From the NCBI RefSeq assembly GCF_965203655.1, contig NZ_CBDBDD010000003.1, positions 186,001-250,000 on the forward strand: DNA of 64,000 nucleotides, read 5' to 3'. The DNA comes from Poriferisodalis sp965203655. GTDB lineage: Bacteria; Actinomycetota; Acidimicrobiia; Acidimicrobiales; Poriferisodalaceae. Both the position numbers and the translations under genes were made by a program. Position 1 is the first letter of the stretch. The number at the start of each line of letters is the position of its first letter. Below the pieces are notes generated by a model. That model worked only from the letters and a program-made list of their open reading frames with translations. It had not been told where the DNA came from and ran no database searches. Below are positions 16,201 through 24,456 of the stretch, piece after piece.

Positions 16201-17031
16201 ATGGCCTCGCTGCCGCCGGTGGTGAGCGCCAGCGAGCTTGCCGGGCGCGACGACATCGTGCTGTGCGACGTGCGCTGGTATCTCGACGGCCGGTCGGGTT
16301 ATGACGCCTACCTCGAGGGCCACATCGCCGGCGCCATCTGGGTGGATCTCGACGCGCATCTGTCCGCGCACGGCACGCCGGCCCATGGCCGCCATCCACT
16401 GCCCACCGCCGAGAGCTTCGCCGCATCCTTGGGCAGCCTCGGCATCGGTCCGGATGACCCCGTCGTGGCCTACGACGATCTGAACGGCACCGCCGCCGGT
16501 CGGATGGTCTGGATGCTGCGCGTGCTCGGCCACGATGCGGCGCTGCTGGACGGGGGTCTGGGATCGTGGACCGGCGCCACCGAGACGGCGCCGCAGGTGC
16601 CTGCGGCGGTCGAGTGCCCGGTGCGGGCCTGGCCCGAAGCAGCGTTCGCAGACATCGACGGGGCGGCCGAGGCCGGCGCCGACCCAGCCGTCGTCCTGAT
16701 CGATGCCCGCGGCGGCGATCGTTATCGTGGCGAAACCGAGCCGGTCGATCCGCGCCCGGGACACATCCCCGGCGCGGTCAACGTGCCGATGACCGACAAC
16801 CTCGGCCCCGAGGGTCGCTTCGCCGACGCTGCGACGCTGCGCGCCCGCTATGGAGCCGAGGGCGTGAAGGCGGCCGGTGACGCAAACAACGCCGTCGTGT
16901 ACTGCGGCTCAGGCGTCAGCGCATGCATGGACGCCCTAGCCATGGAGCGCGCCGGCCTCGGCCGCCCGCAGGTGTACATCGGCTCGTGGTCGCAGTGGAG
17001 CCACACCGACCGTCCCTCTGGCACTGACTGA
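16201..17031 (+). CDS. Two-domain rhodanese (thiosulfate/3-mercaptopyruvate sulfurtransferase)
   Basis: 276 aa with tandem rhodanese domains. The N-terminal domain (about 8-130) carries V-V-A-Y-D-D-L-N-G in place of a cysteine loop and is inactive, as usual. The C-terminal domain (about 150-270) has the active loop Y-C-G-S-G-V-S-A-C with the catalytic cysteine. Other family marks are C-D-V-R-W-Y-L and G-H-I-A-G-A. It transfers sulfane sulfur to thiol or cyanide acceptors. ATG 16201 follows the GGGCAGGGG carried on a duplicated piece of the preceding gene. Likely co-transcribed with the MBL-fold gene. Confidence 0.9.
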   Translation: MASLPPVVSASELAGRDDIVLCDVRWYLDGRSGYDAYLEGHIAGAIWVDLDAHLSAHGTPAHGRHPLPTAESFAASLGSLGIGPDDPVVAYDDLNGTAAGRMVWMLRVLGHDAALLDGGLGSWTGATETAPQVPAAVECPVRAWPEAAFADIDGAAEAGADPAVVLIDARGGDRYRGETEPVDPRPGHIPGAVNVPMTDNLGPEGRFADAATLRARYGAEGVKAAGDANNAVVYCGSGVSACMDALAMERAGLGRPQVYIGSWSQWSHTDRPSGTD

Positions 17032-17088
17032 GAGCTGCCGAGACCGCAAGTTCCGAGGGACCTGCCATCTCGGTGGCGCGCCCGTGTT

Positions 17089-17838
17089 CTAGGTCGGGGA
17101 GCCGGGCGGCGGGCCTGCTGAGGCGAAATGCGTGCCGGGCGGGTCGACAGCCCACGGCGCCTCCTGCTCCCAGCGGTCCTCGTAGACGACCTCGCGCAGC
17201 GGCCGTCGTCGCACCGGGCCGTGGCGTCCTGCTGGCCGGCCGAGCGGGATCGTGGCGTGGATGGCCACGCCCTCAGGGATGCCGATCAGCTCGCGCAGCT
17301 CGTCCTCGACCTCGCGATGCCACCCAGTGATGACGCCGCCGTAGCCCAGCGCCCTCGCCGCCAGCAGCAGGTTCTGCACCGCCGGGTACACCGAACCTCC
17401 CTCGGTGGGTGTGGGCCGGCGGTACCGCACAAGGCACGCCAGGATCACGACCGGCGTCTCCTCGAAGTGGTCGACGAAGTGCTGCATGGTCCGGGCCATG
17501 CGGGCTTTGGGCGAGTCGTCGTCGGCGCCGGAGCCCTCGGTGTAACCGTCGCCGGAGCGCTTCGCATTCCAGCCTTCGCGGAAACACCGGCCCAGCAGCG
17601 CCTTGGCCTGAACCGCCACCGGGCCGTCCCGCAGCACCACGAAGCGGAACATCTGCCGGTTCGAGCCGCTCGGGGCCCGGCCGGCATGCCACAGGATCGT
17701 CGCTAGGTCCTCGTCTCCGATGGGGTCGGGCAGGTAGCGCCGGATGGCGCGCGTGGTGGCCAGCCCTTCGAGCAGCCCTAGCGGCCTCGCGCCGGATGCA
17801 CTGTCAGACCCGATTGCAGCCGTCGGTTCACTCATCAT
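17089..17838 (-). CDS. Nitroreductase family flavoprotein
   Basis: 249-aa FMN-dependent NAD(P)H oxidoreductase. Typical elements are T-T-R-A-I-R-R-Y (about 29-36), the FMN-binding block G-R-A-P-S-G-S-N-R-Q-M (near 53), Q-N-L-L-L-A-A-R-A-L-G-Y-G (near 157) and I-P-L-G-R-P near the end. Substrate is unknown. ATG 17838 overlaps the TGA of the ClC gene (ATGA), so it is translationally coupled to the channel gene. Why a nitroreductase is tied to a chloride channel is not evident. Confidence 0.86.
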   Translation of the reverse strand: MMSEPTAAIGSDSASGARPLGLLEGLATTRAIRRYLPDPIGDEDLATILWHAGRAPSGSNRQMFRFVVLRDGPVAVQAKALLGRCFREGWNAKRSGDGYTEGSGADDDSPKARMARTMQHFVDHFEETPVVILACLVRYRRPTPTEGGSVYPAVQNLLLAARALGYGGVITGWHREVEDELRELIGIPEGVAIHATIPLGRPAGRHGPVRRRPLREVVYEDRWEQEAPWAVDPPGTHFASAGPPPGSPT

Positions 17839-19508
17839 CCGTTGCCCTGTGTCTCATTGAGGAAGTCCACCACCTTGACGATCGCATGCTCGGTGACGAC
17901 GCCCGCGATCCGACCGCCGCTGTCGATCACCGGGTACAGCTCGATTTCGGCATCGGCCATCGCCTCGGTGACTTCGCGCAGCGTCCACGACGGGCGTGCC
18001 GGTTCGATGTCGGTGGTCATGACCTCCGCGCACGTGATCGTTCCCCAGTCGTTGCGATCGACGTCGCGTGTGTCGCTGAGCCGGATGACGCCGAGGAATT
18101 CCCGCTCGGGCCCGATCACGATGGCTTCGAGCTGTTTGTGGGGCAACGCGACCTCCCACACGAACTCGGACAGCGAGGCGTCCGAGCGCACCGAGGGCAC
18201 ATCGGTGGACATCGCCGAGTTGACCGGCATCTCGAGACGGCGTTCCAGATGCCCCGTGCGACTGTCCCGCTGGAACTGAGATACCGAGGCGTTGCCGATC
18301 AGCACCTGCGACACGGCAACGGCCACCAGTGCGGGCACGACGAATAATGGCGCCCCGGTCGACTCGGCCACAAACATCACCGCCGCAAGTGGGGTGCGGT
18401 AGCCGGCTGCCAGAAACGCCGCGACGCCGATGAAGGGAAAGAACGCCAGCGACTCGGGCCCCAGCTCGATCCACCCGCCCACGAGACGACCCACGATCAG
18501 GCCGAATACTGCGAGCGGGATGAACACGCCGCCCACGCCGCCGCCTGCCAGCACCGTGGAGGTTGCCAGGATCCTGATCACCAGCAAGGCGCCGAGCAAC
18601 CACAGCGATGCCTCGGGGTTCAGCGCCCAGTCCGTGAGCTGTCCCTCGGCGGTGGGGCCCAGCGACAGCGGCTCCTTGAACAGCACCTCGCACAGCGCAG
18701 CGAGACCCACCAGGATTCCCCCGGCACCCAGCGCGATCATCCACCACGGCCGGTCGGAGGCGTGAATGCGCTTGGCCAGGGCCAGCACGCGGCAGAACGC
18801 CGATGCCGCGAGGCCGCAGAGGGCGCCGACAACCGCAGCGCCCAGCAGCTCCTGGCGGCCGAACTGCACGCTCACCATCTCGGTGCCGATCTCGAAGGGA
18901 CGGTCGTCGAAGCCGGTGACCAGCACGTACACGACGTAACTGGAGGCACTCGAGAGCAGCGCAGGCAGCAGCGCCCTGCGGCCCAGGTCGCTCTTGTAGG
19001 GGGCTTCGAGTGCGAACAGCACGCCGGTGGCGGGCGCCTGGAAGATGGCGCTGACGCCCGCGGCGGCACCGGCCACGAGCAGCGCGTAGCCCTCCCGGCC
19101 CCGGAACAGCCGGCGGACAACCCGTTGGATCGCGTTGCCCGCGGTGGCGCCGGCGTAGATGGACGGACCCTCAAGACCGACTGCACCGCCGGAGCCGACC
19201 GTCACAATTCCCGCCAGCAGGCGAGCGGGCAGGTCCCGAAACCGCATCGGGTGGTTGCGGTCGTGGAAGGCGCGGATGTACTCCTCGGAGGTGGAGGGCG
19301 CGAGACGGCGGCCGGCATCAGCCCAGCGCAGCATCAGCACGGCGCCCCACAGACCGAGCGCGGGCGCGATCATCCGTTGCCAAGGCGGCAAGTTCAGGAC
19401 CCGCTCGAGCAGCACCTTCTCGGTGAGCACGGCGACTGCGGCGACGATGAAGCCCGTCACGACGCCCACGGCGACATAGGTCGCGAAGCGAAGCAGCCGG
19501 TTTCTCAT
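17835..19508 (-). CDS. ClC-type chloride channel/transporter with tandem CBS domains
   Basis: 557-aa integral membrane protein. ClC anion-path motifs appear as G-S-G-G-A-V-G-L-E-G-P (near 106, the GxxGxE(G/A)P loop with the gating glutamate position E), G-A-A-A-G-V-S-A-I-F-Q-A-P and G-V-G-G-V-F-I-P. About ten hydrophobic segments fill residues 1-420. Two CBS domains follow (M-S-T-D-V-P-S-V... and V-M-T-T-D-I-E-P-A...), which commonly bind adenine nucleotides and regulate gating. It is first gene of a two-gene unit with the nitroreductase and lies downstream of minus-strand tRNA-Ser(GCT). Confidence 0.92.
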   Translation of the reverse strand: MRNRLLRFATYVAVGVVTGFIVAAVAVLTEKVLLERVLNLPPWQRMIAPALGLWGAVLMLRWADAGRRLAPSTSEEYIRAFHDRNHPMRFRDLPARLLAGIVTVGSGGAVGLEGPSIYAGATAGNAIQRVVRRLFRGREGYALLVAGAAAGVSAIFQAPATGVLFALEAPYKSDLGRRALLPALLSSASSYVVYVLVTGFDDRPFEIGTEMVSVQFGRQELLGAAVVGALCGLAASAFCRVLALAKRIHASDRPWWMIALGAGGILVGLAALCEVLFKEPLSLGPTAEGQLTDWALNPEASLWLLGALLVIRILATSTVLAGGGVGGVFIPLAVFGLIVGRLVGGWIELGPESLAFFPFIGVAAFLAAGYRTPLAAVMFVAESTGAPLFVVPALVAVAVSQVLIGNASVSQFQRDSRTGHLERRLEMPVNSAMSTDVPSVRSDASLSEFVWEVALPHKQLEAIVIGPEREFLGVIRLSDTRDVDRNDWGTITCAEVMTTDIEPARPSWTLREVTEAMADAEIELYPVIDSGGRIAGVVTEHAIVKVVDFLNETQGNG

Positions 19509-19541
19509 ACGGGTCGTTTCACTTCGGACGGATAGGAGGTG

Positions 19542-19632
19542 CGGAGAGGGTGGGATTCGAACCCACGAACCACCTTGCGGCAGTTACTTCCTTAGCAGGG
19601 AAGCGCCTTCAACCGGACTCGGCCACCTCTCC
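19542..19632 (-). tRNA. tRNA-Ser(GCT)
   Basis: 91-nt class II tRNA on the minus strand. Acceptor GGAGAGG pairs with CCTCTCC, the discriminator is G, the T arm reads GGGTTCGAATCCC, a long variable arm is present, and the anticodon loop CTGCTAA gives GCT. CCA is not encoded. It reads AGC/AGU. Confidence 0.96.
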
Positions 19633-19746
19633 ATTGCAACCAGCCGACAGCGGCAGGTGCGCCGACTCAAGATAGCCCCACATGGGGACCAACCGCGATG
19701 CGGCCGTCCGCCGGTGCCAGCGAGACCTGCCGGTAGCTTGGCCGAC

Positions 19747-19831
19747 GGAGGGGTGGCAGAGTGGACGATTGCGACGGTCTTGAAAACCGTTGAGGCGCAA
19801 GCCTCCGGGGGTTCGAATCCCCCTCCCTCCG
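19747..19831 (+). tRNA. tRNA-Ser(TGA)
   Basis: 85-nt class II tRNA on the plus strand, divergent from tRNA-Ser(GCT) 114 bases away. Acceptor GGAGGGG pairs with TCCCTCC with one terminal G-U, the anticodon loop is CTTGAAA (TGA), and the T arm is GGGGGTTCGAATCCCCC. CCA is not encoded. TAGCTT at 19735-19740 may be the -10 box. Confidence 0.95.
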
Positions 19832-19849
19832 CGCTGTGGCTGAGCTGGT

Positions 19850-21379
19850 TCAGGCCAGGGGGCCGGTGGCTGCTTCTACTGCGGGTACGAGGGTCTCGTC
19901 GGTGAGCATCTGATCGGCTGCGGCGAGCTCGGGCGACAGCCAGCGGTCGGGGCCGGGGCCCGGAACTGCGTTGCGCAGCCGGCTGAGCGCTGCCGCGGTG
20001 CCTGCTGCGGGCTGCAGGGGTGTCCGCAGTTCGATGCCGCGGGCAGCGGTCACCCATTCGATGGCGAGGATGCGGCGCAGGTTGGCGACGGCCCGGCGCA
20101 GCTTGCGGGCCGCGCCCCAGCCCATCGACACGTGGTCCTCTTGCATGGCGGAGGTGGGCAACGAGTCGACCGCAGCCGGTGCGGCCAGGCGGCGGTTCTC
20201 GGCACACAGGGCGGCTGCCGTGTACTGGCCGATCATCAGGCCGCTGTCCACGCCAGGGTCGTCGGCCAGGAAGGGCGGGAGCCCGGCGGACCGCTTGGGA
20301 TCGAGCAGCCGGTCGATGCGGCGCTCCGCGATGGCGCCGACTTCGGCCGCGGCGATCGCGAGATAGTCGGCTGCCAGCGCCACCGGAGCTCCGTGGAAGT
20401 TGCCGCACGACTCCACTCGACCGTCGGGCAGCACCATCGGATTGTCGATGGCCGAGGCCAGCTCCCGATCGGTCACGTCGGCGGCGAAGTCGAGAGTGTC
20501 GCGAGCTGCGCCGTGGACTTGGGGCGTGCACCTGATGGAGTAGGCGTCCTGCACCCGGTCGTCACCGTGGCGGTGGCTGGCCACGATGGGCGAGCCATCC
20601 AGTACCGAGCGCAGGTTGGCGGCGCTTGCCTGCTGGCCGGGATGGGGCCGCAGCTCCAGCAAGTCGGCGGCAAAGGCCCGATCGGTGGCCAGCAGCGCCT
20701 CGACGCTGCAGGCAGCCACGATGTCGGCGACCCTCAGCAGTCCGGCGAGATCATGGACGGCAAGGCAGAGCATTCCCAGGATCCCGTCGGTGCCGTTGGT
20801 GAGGGCCAGGCCCTCTTTCTCGGCGAGGACCAGCGGCTCGATGCCCGCCGCCGACAGGGCTCCGGCCCCGCCGATCGTGCCCCCGCCGTCAGCGAGGACG
20901 TCGCCTTCGCCCATCAGCACGAGCGCCGCGTGGGCCAATGGCGCGAGGTCGCCGCTGGCGCCCAGCGAGCCGTGCTCGGGTACCACGGGCACCACGCCGG
21001 CGTTGATCAGGAGCACCAGCGACTCCGCGACGAGCGGTCTTGCGCCCGAGGCGCCGAACGCGAGCGTGCGTGCGCGCAGGAGCATCATGGCCCGCACCAC
21101 CTCGGCCTCGACCGGCGGCCCCATCCCGGCGGCGTGGGAGCGGATCAGCGATTGCTGCAGTGCGACCCGACGATCAGAGGGAATCGTGGTGTTCGCCAAG
21201 GCACCGAAGCCGGTGGAGATCCCGTAGACCGGCTCGCCTTCGGCCAGCGTCTCGACGATGCGGCGGGCTGCGGCCATCCGGTCGAGGGCGTCGGCGCTGA
21301 GGTGAACATGCTCGCCGTGGCGGGCAACCGCGACGACATCGGCGACGGTGACGCCCGGGCCGTCGAGTTCCACCGTCAT
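19850..21379 (-). CDS. hutH: Histidine ammonia-lyase
   Basis: 509 aa, normal length. It deaminates L-histidine to trans-urocanate, the first step of the Hut pathway. The self-forming MIO cofactor triad A-S-G is at 141-143 in G-S-L-G-A-S-G-D-L-A-P. Other HAL blocks are Y-G-I-S-T-G-F-G (52-59), the F-A-S-G-A-like R-T-L-A-F-G-A-S-G-A region, N-G-T-D-G near 200 and M-Q-E-D-H-V-S-M-G-W near 410. ATG 21379 overlaps the IclR gene stop by four bases (ATGA), so regulator and enzyme are coupled. The remaining hut genes are divergent. Confidence 0.97.
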   Translation of the reverse strand: MTVELDGPGVTVADVVAVARHGEHVHLSADALDRMAAARRIVETLAEGEPVYGISTGFGALANTTIPSDRRVALQQSLIRSHAAGMGPPVEAEVVRAMMLLRARTLAFGASGARPLVAESLVLLINAGVVPVVPEHGSLGASGDLAPLAHAALVLMGEGDVLADGGGTIGGAGALSAAGIEPLVLAEKEGLALTNGTDGILGMLCLAVHDLAGLLRVADIVAACSVEALLATDRAFAADLLELRPHPGQQASAANLRSVLDGSPIVASHRHGDDRVQDAYSIRCTPQVHGAARDTLDFAADVTDRELASAIDNPMVLPDGRVESCGNFHGAPVALAADYLAIAAAEVGAIAERRIDRLLDPKRSAGLPPFLADDPGVDSGLMIGQYTAAALCAENRRLAAPAAVDSLPTSAMQEDHVSMGWGAARKLRRAVANLRRILAIEWVTAARGIELRTPLQPAAGTAAALSRLRNAVPGPGPDRWLSPELAAADQMLTDETLVPAVEAATGPLA

Positions 21380-22104
21380 CCCCGAGGCTGAGTCGAAGGG
21401 ACGGAGGAGAACGCTGCCGACGTGGCGACGGCGGCTTCGACCACGGCATCGGCCGCCGTCTGCAGGCGGGTGCCGGTGAGCCGGTCCGCCGGGCCCAGCA
21501 CGGACAGCGCGGCGATCGCGCCGTCGGGGCCGTGGATGGGAGCGCAGACCGCCGTGACGTCGGGCTCGATGGCGCCGGTATTGAAAACGGGCGCTGGACG
21601 GGTGTCACGGCCCAGGGGAGCGGCCTGCAGCGCCGCGCCCACGGCGGTGCCGTCGATCGGCACCGAGCGGCCCACCCAGCCGACGTGGCGGATCGCCCGG
21701 CGACCTTCGACCGTGGCGATGTAGACGGCAGCATCGCCGTCGCGCACGGCCAGGTATGCGGATTCTTCGGTGGCTTCCACCAGCCGTTCGAGCTCTGACC
21801 CCGCAGCGGCCCGGAGCCGGGCGTAGGGACCGGATTGCAGCGACGCCAGAGCGGTGCGCACGAACGCCGGACCCACCGAGTACGAACCGGACGTGTCCTT
21901 GACGAGATAGCCGCGGTCGGTCAGCACGCGCAGATGTCGCAGCGCCGTGCTTGCCGGCATGTCCGTGCGGGCGGCTGCCGCAGTGAGGCTGAGCTCGCCG
22001 TTGGTGACCACGGTGTCGAGCAGTTCCAGCACTCGTTCTGCCGAGCGTGACCGGTGCAGCGGAGACGCAGCAGCAATTTCACTATCTGAAATTTTTTGCT
22101 GCAT
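21376..22104 (-). CDS. IclR-family regulator of the hut locus
   Basis: 242 aa. An N-terminal winged helix-turn-helix (about 17-75: L-S-L-T-A-A-A-A-R-T-D-M-P-A-S-T-A-L-R-H-L) is followed by an IclR effector domain (about 90-235; R-S-V-P-I-D-G-T-A-V-G-A-A, A-P-I-H-G-P-D-G). It sits between hutH and the divergent hutU operon and shares an ATGA overlap with hutH. It most likely responds to histidine or urocanate and controls both arms. ATG 22104 lies about ten bases after a TATGCT that could be a -10 box, so the transcript may be nearly leaderless. Confidence 0.9.
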   Translation of the reverse strand: MQQKISDSEIAAASPLHRSRSAERVLELLDTVVTNGELSLTAAAARTDMPASTALRHLRVLTDRGYLVKDTSGSYSVGPAFVRTALASLQSGPYARLRAAAGSELERLVEATEESAYLAVRDGDAAVYIATVEGRRAIRHVGWVGRSVPIDGTAVGAALQAAPLGRDTRPAPVFNTGAIEPDVTAVCAPIHGPDGAIAALSVLGPADRLTGTRLQTAADAVVEAAVATSAAFSSVPSTQPRG

Positions 22105-22114
22105 ATTGACAGCA
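22097..22114. promoter_or_regulatory. Candidate IclR operator in the hut divergent promoter
   Basis: TGCTG (22097-22101) and CAGCA (22110-22114) form an inverted pair with an eight-base spacer that contains TTGACA (22106-22111), a consensus -35 for the hutU direction. The element overlaps the regulator start codon at 22102-22104. Binding here would block both genes. The site is inferred only from symmetry and position. Confidence 0.45.
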
Positions 22115-22169
22115 TAGGCCGTTGCTCAGTAACGTGCGGCACACCGCACATCCGGCGCCGAGGTTGTCT

Positions 22170-23861
22170 ATGGCCACCAGCACAGACCACGCCGCCAGCG
22201 CCCCGCCAGGCGGGGTGAGGGCGCCCACCGGCACGGCGTTGACGTGCCGCAGCTGGCCCCAAGAGGCCGCCTTCCGGATGCTGCAGAACAATCTGGATCC
22301 CGAGGTCGCCGAGCGCCCCGACGAACTCGTCGTGTACGGGGGCACCGGCCGGGCGGCGCGCTCGTGGCCCGCATTTCACGCCATGATCGGGGCGCTGACC
22401 GACCTGGCCGACGACGAGACCTTGCTGGTGCAGTCCGGCAAGCCGGTCGGCGTCGTCCAGACGCATGAATGGGCGCCCCGGGTGCTGATCGCGAACTCCA
22501 ACCTGGTGCCCGATTGGGGCACGTGGGACGAGTTCCGCCGGCTGGAGCATCTCGGTTTGACCATGTTCGGCCAGATGACTGCGGGGTCGTGGATCTACAT
22601 CGGCACGCAGGGGATCCTGCAGGGCACCTACGAGTGCTTCGGCGCCATCGCCCGCAAGCGTTTCGGGGGCTCGCTGGCCGGCACCCTCACCATCACCGCC
22701 GGGCTGGGCGGCATGGGCGGCGCCCAGCCTCTGGCCATCACCATGAACGAAGGGGTCGCCCTGTGCATCGAGGTCGACCCCGAGCGCGTCGCCCGCCGCG
22801 TGGAGACCCGCTATCTCGACGTGGTCGCCGACGACTACGCCGATGCGCTCCGCCGGTGCGAGGAGGCAGTGCAGGCTCGCCGCCCGCTGTCGGTGGGATT
22901 AGTCGGCAACGCCGCCGACCTGATGCCGCGCCTGTTGGCAGACGGCGTCGCTGCCGACATCGTCACCGACCAGACGTCAGCCCACGACCCGCTCACCTAC
23001 GTTCCCAACGACCTGTCGCCCGAGGCGTCCGAGGAGATGCGGCGCAACCAGCCCGACGAGCTCATACGCCGCGCCCGGTCGGCCATGGCCACCCACGTGG
23101 AGGCGATGGTGGGCTTCCTCGACGCCGGTTCCGAGGTGTTCGACTATGGCAACAGCCTGCGGGCCGAGGCCGAGCTCGGCGGCTACGGGCGGGCTTTCGA
23201 CTATCCGGGTTTCCTGCCGGCGTACATCCGGCCCCTGTTCTGCGAGGGCAAGGGACCGTTCCGCTGGGTTGCGCTGTCGGGCGACCCGGCCGACATCGCC
23301 GCCACTGACCGGGCGGTGCTCGAAGAGTTCCCCGACGACGAGCCGCTCAAGCGTTGGATCAAGCTCGCTGGCGAGCGAGTCGCGTTCCAGGGCCTGCCGG
23401 CGAGGATCTGCTGGCTCGGCTACGGAGAGCGCCACCGGCTGGGCCTGCGGTTCAACGAGCTGGTCGCCTCAGGCGAGATCAAGGCCCCGATCGTCATCGG
23501 GCGCGACCATCTCGACTCGGGATCGGTGGCTTCGCCCTACCGCGAGACCGAAGACATGGCAGACGGCAGCGATGCCATTGCCGACTGGCCCCTGCTCAAC
23601 GCGATGGTCAACACCTCGTCTGGAGCGTCATGGGTGAGCATCCACCACGGCGGCGGGGTGGGCATCGGCCGTTCCATCCATGCCGGCCAGGTCAGCGTGG
23701 CCGACGGGACCGACCTGGCCGCGCAGAAGCTGGAACGGGTGCTGCTCAACGATCCGGGTACGGGCGTCATGCGCCATGCCGACGCCGGTTACGACCGGGC
23801 GTGGGACGTGGCCGCCGAGCGCGGCGTGCAGATTCCATCGGACCGACCGACCGCGCAATGA
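22170..23861 (+). CDS. hutU: Urocanate hydratase
   Basis: 563 aa, full length. It hydrates urocanate to imidazolone-propionate using tightly bound NAD+. Family blocks are L-V-V-Y-G-G-T-G-R-A-A-R (near 55), M-T-A-G-S-W-I-Y-I-G-T-Q-G (near 133), T-A-G-L-G-G-M-G-G-A-Q-P (NAD site), F-D-Y-G-N-S-L-R and I-H-H-G-G-G-V-G-I-G. ATG 22170 follows GAGG; the open frame runs from 22122. It is the first gene of a plus-strand operon of five genes. Confidence 0.97.
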   Translation: MATSTDHAASAPPGGVRAPTGTALTCRSWPQEAAFRMLQNNLDPEVAERPDELVVYGGTGRAARSWPAFHAMIGALTDLADDETLLVQSGKPVGVVQTHEWAPRVLIANSNLVPDWGTWDEFRRLEHLGLTMFGQMTAGSWIYIGTQGILQGTYECFGAIARKRFGGSLAGTLTITAGLGGMGGAQPLAITMNEGVALCIEVDPERVARRVETRYLDVVADDYADALRRCEEAVQARRPLSVGLVGNAADLMPRLLADGVAADIVTDQTSAHDPLTYVPNDLSPEASEEMRRNQPDELIRRARSAMATHVEAMVGFLDAGSEVFDYGNSLRAEAELGGYGRAFDYPGFLPAYIRPLFCEGKGPFRWVALSGDPADIAATDRAVLEEFPDDEPLKRWIKLAGERVAFQGLPARICWLGYGERHRLGLRFNELVASGEIKAPIVIGRDHLDSGSVASPYRETEDMADGSDAIADWPLLNAMVNTSSGASWVSIHHGGGVGIGRSIHAGQVSVADGTDLAAQKLERVLLNDPGTGVMRHADAGYDRAWDVAAERGVQIPSDRPTAQ

Positions 23862-23886
23862 AGCCCAGCACACGAAGACACGCAAC

Positions 23887-24456
23887 ATGACCGTCCAGGA
23901 GATCCTCTCCATCGGCCACCCGGTGCTGCGTGAGACGGCCACCGCCGTGCCGCCAGCCGACATAGCCGGTGAGCGTGTGCAGGCCGTCATCGACGACCTC
24001 ATCGACACGATGCGCCATGCCAACGGTGCGGGCTTGGCTGCCAACCAGATCGGCGAGACCGCCCGGATCGTCGTCATCGAGGTCAACGACAATCCCCGCT
24101 ACCCCTACAAGCCGCCGATCCCCTTGACCGTGGCCATCAACCCCGAGTTGGAAGTGCTCGACGACGAGACCGTGGTGATCAACGAGGGCTGCCTGTCGGT
24201 GCCATTGCGGGGCGACGTGGTCCGCTCGGTCAACCTGGGAGTCCGCTACCTCGACCGCGAAGGCGCCGAGCACTGCATTACCGCGCGTGGCCTGACTGCG
24301 GGTACTTGGCAGCACGAGTGCGACCACCTCGACGGCGTGCTGATCACCGACCGTGCCGACCCGTCCACCCTGTGCACCTGGGACGAGTTCCAGCGCCACC
24401 ACCGCGACGCGTTCATCGAGCGCATCACCCGCTTCAACCAGCAAGTTGGAACATGA
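23887..24456 (+). CDS. def: Peptide deformylase homologue inside the hut operon
   Basis: 189 aa with all three deformylase motifs: G-L-A-A-N-Q (49-54), E-G-C-L-S-V-P (100-106) and H-E-C-D-H (143-147), giving the metal ligands Cys102, His143 and His147 and the catalytic Glu144. The family removes the N-formyl group from new proteins. It starts 25 bases after hutU and its stop overlaps the hutF start (ATGA). HutF makes N-formylglutamate, and no N-formylglutamate deformylase (hutG) is present in this locus, so this enzyme may have been recruited for that step. A second, housekeeping copy elsewhere would support that. Confidence 0.93.
   Translation: MTVQEILSIGHPVLRETATAVPPADIAGERVQAVIDDLIDTMRHANGAGLAANQIGETARIVVIEVNDNPRYPYKPPIPLTVAINPELEVLDDETVVINEGCLSVPLRGDVVRSVNLGVRYLDREGAEHCITARGLTAGTWQHECDHLDGVLITDRADPSTLCTWDEFQRHHRDAFIERITRFNQQVGT

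Noticed and set aside
20132..21391. 419-codon plus-strand open frame opposite hutH
   Set aside because: Antisense shadow of histidine ammonia-lyase, whose MIO triad and length are intact; the translated product is low-complexity and unrecognisable.
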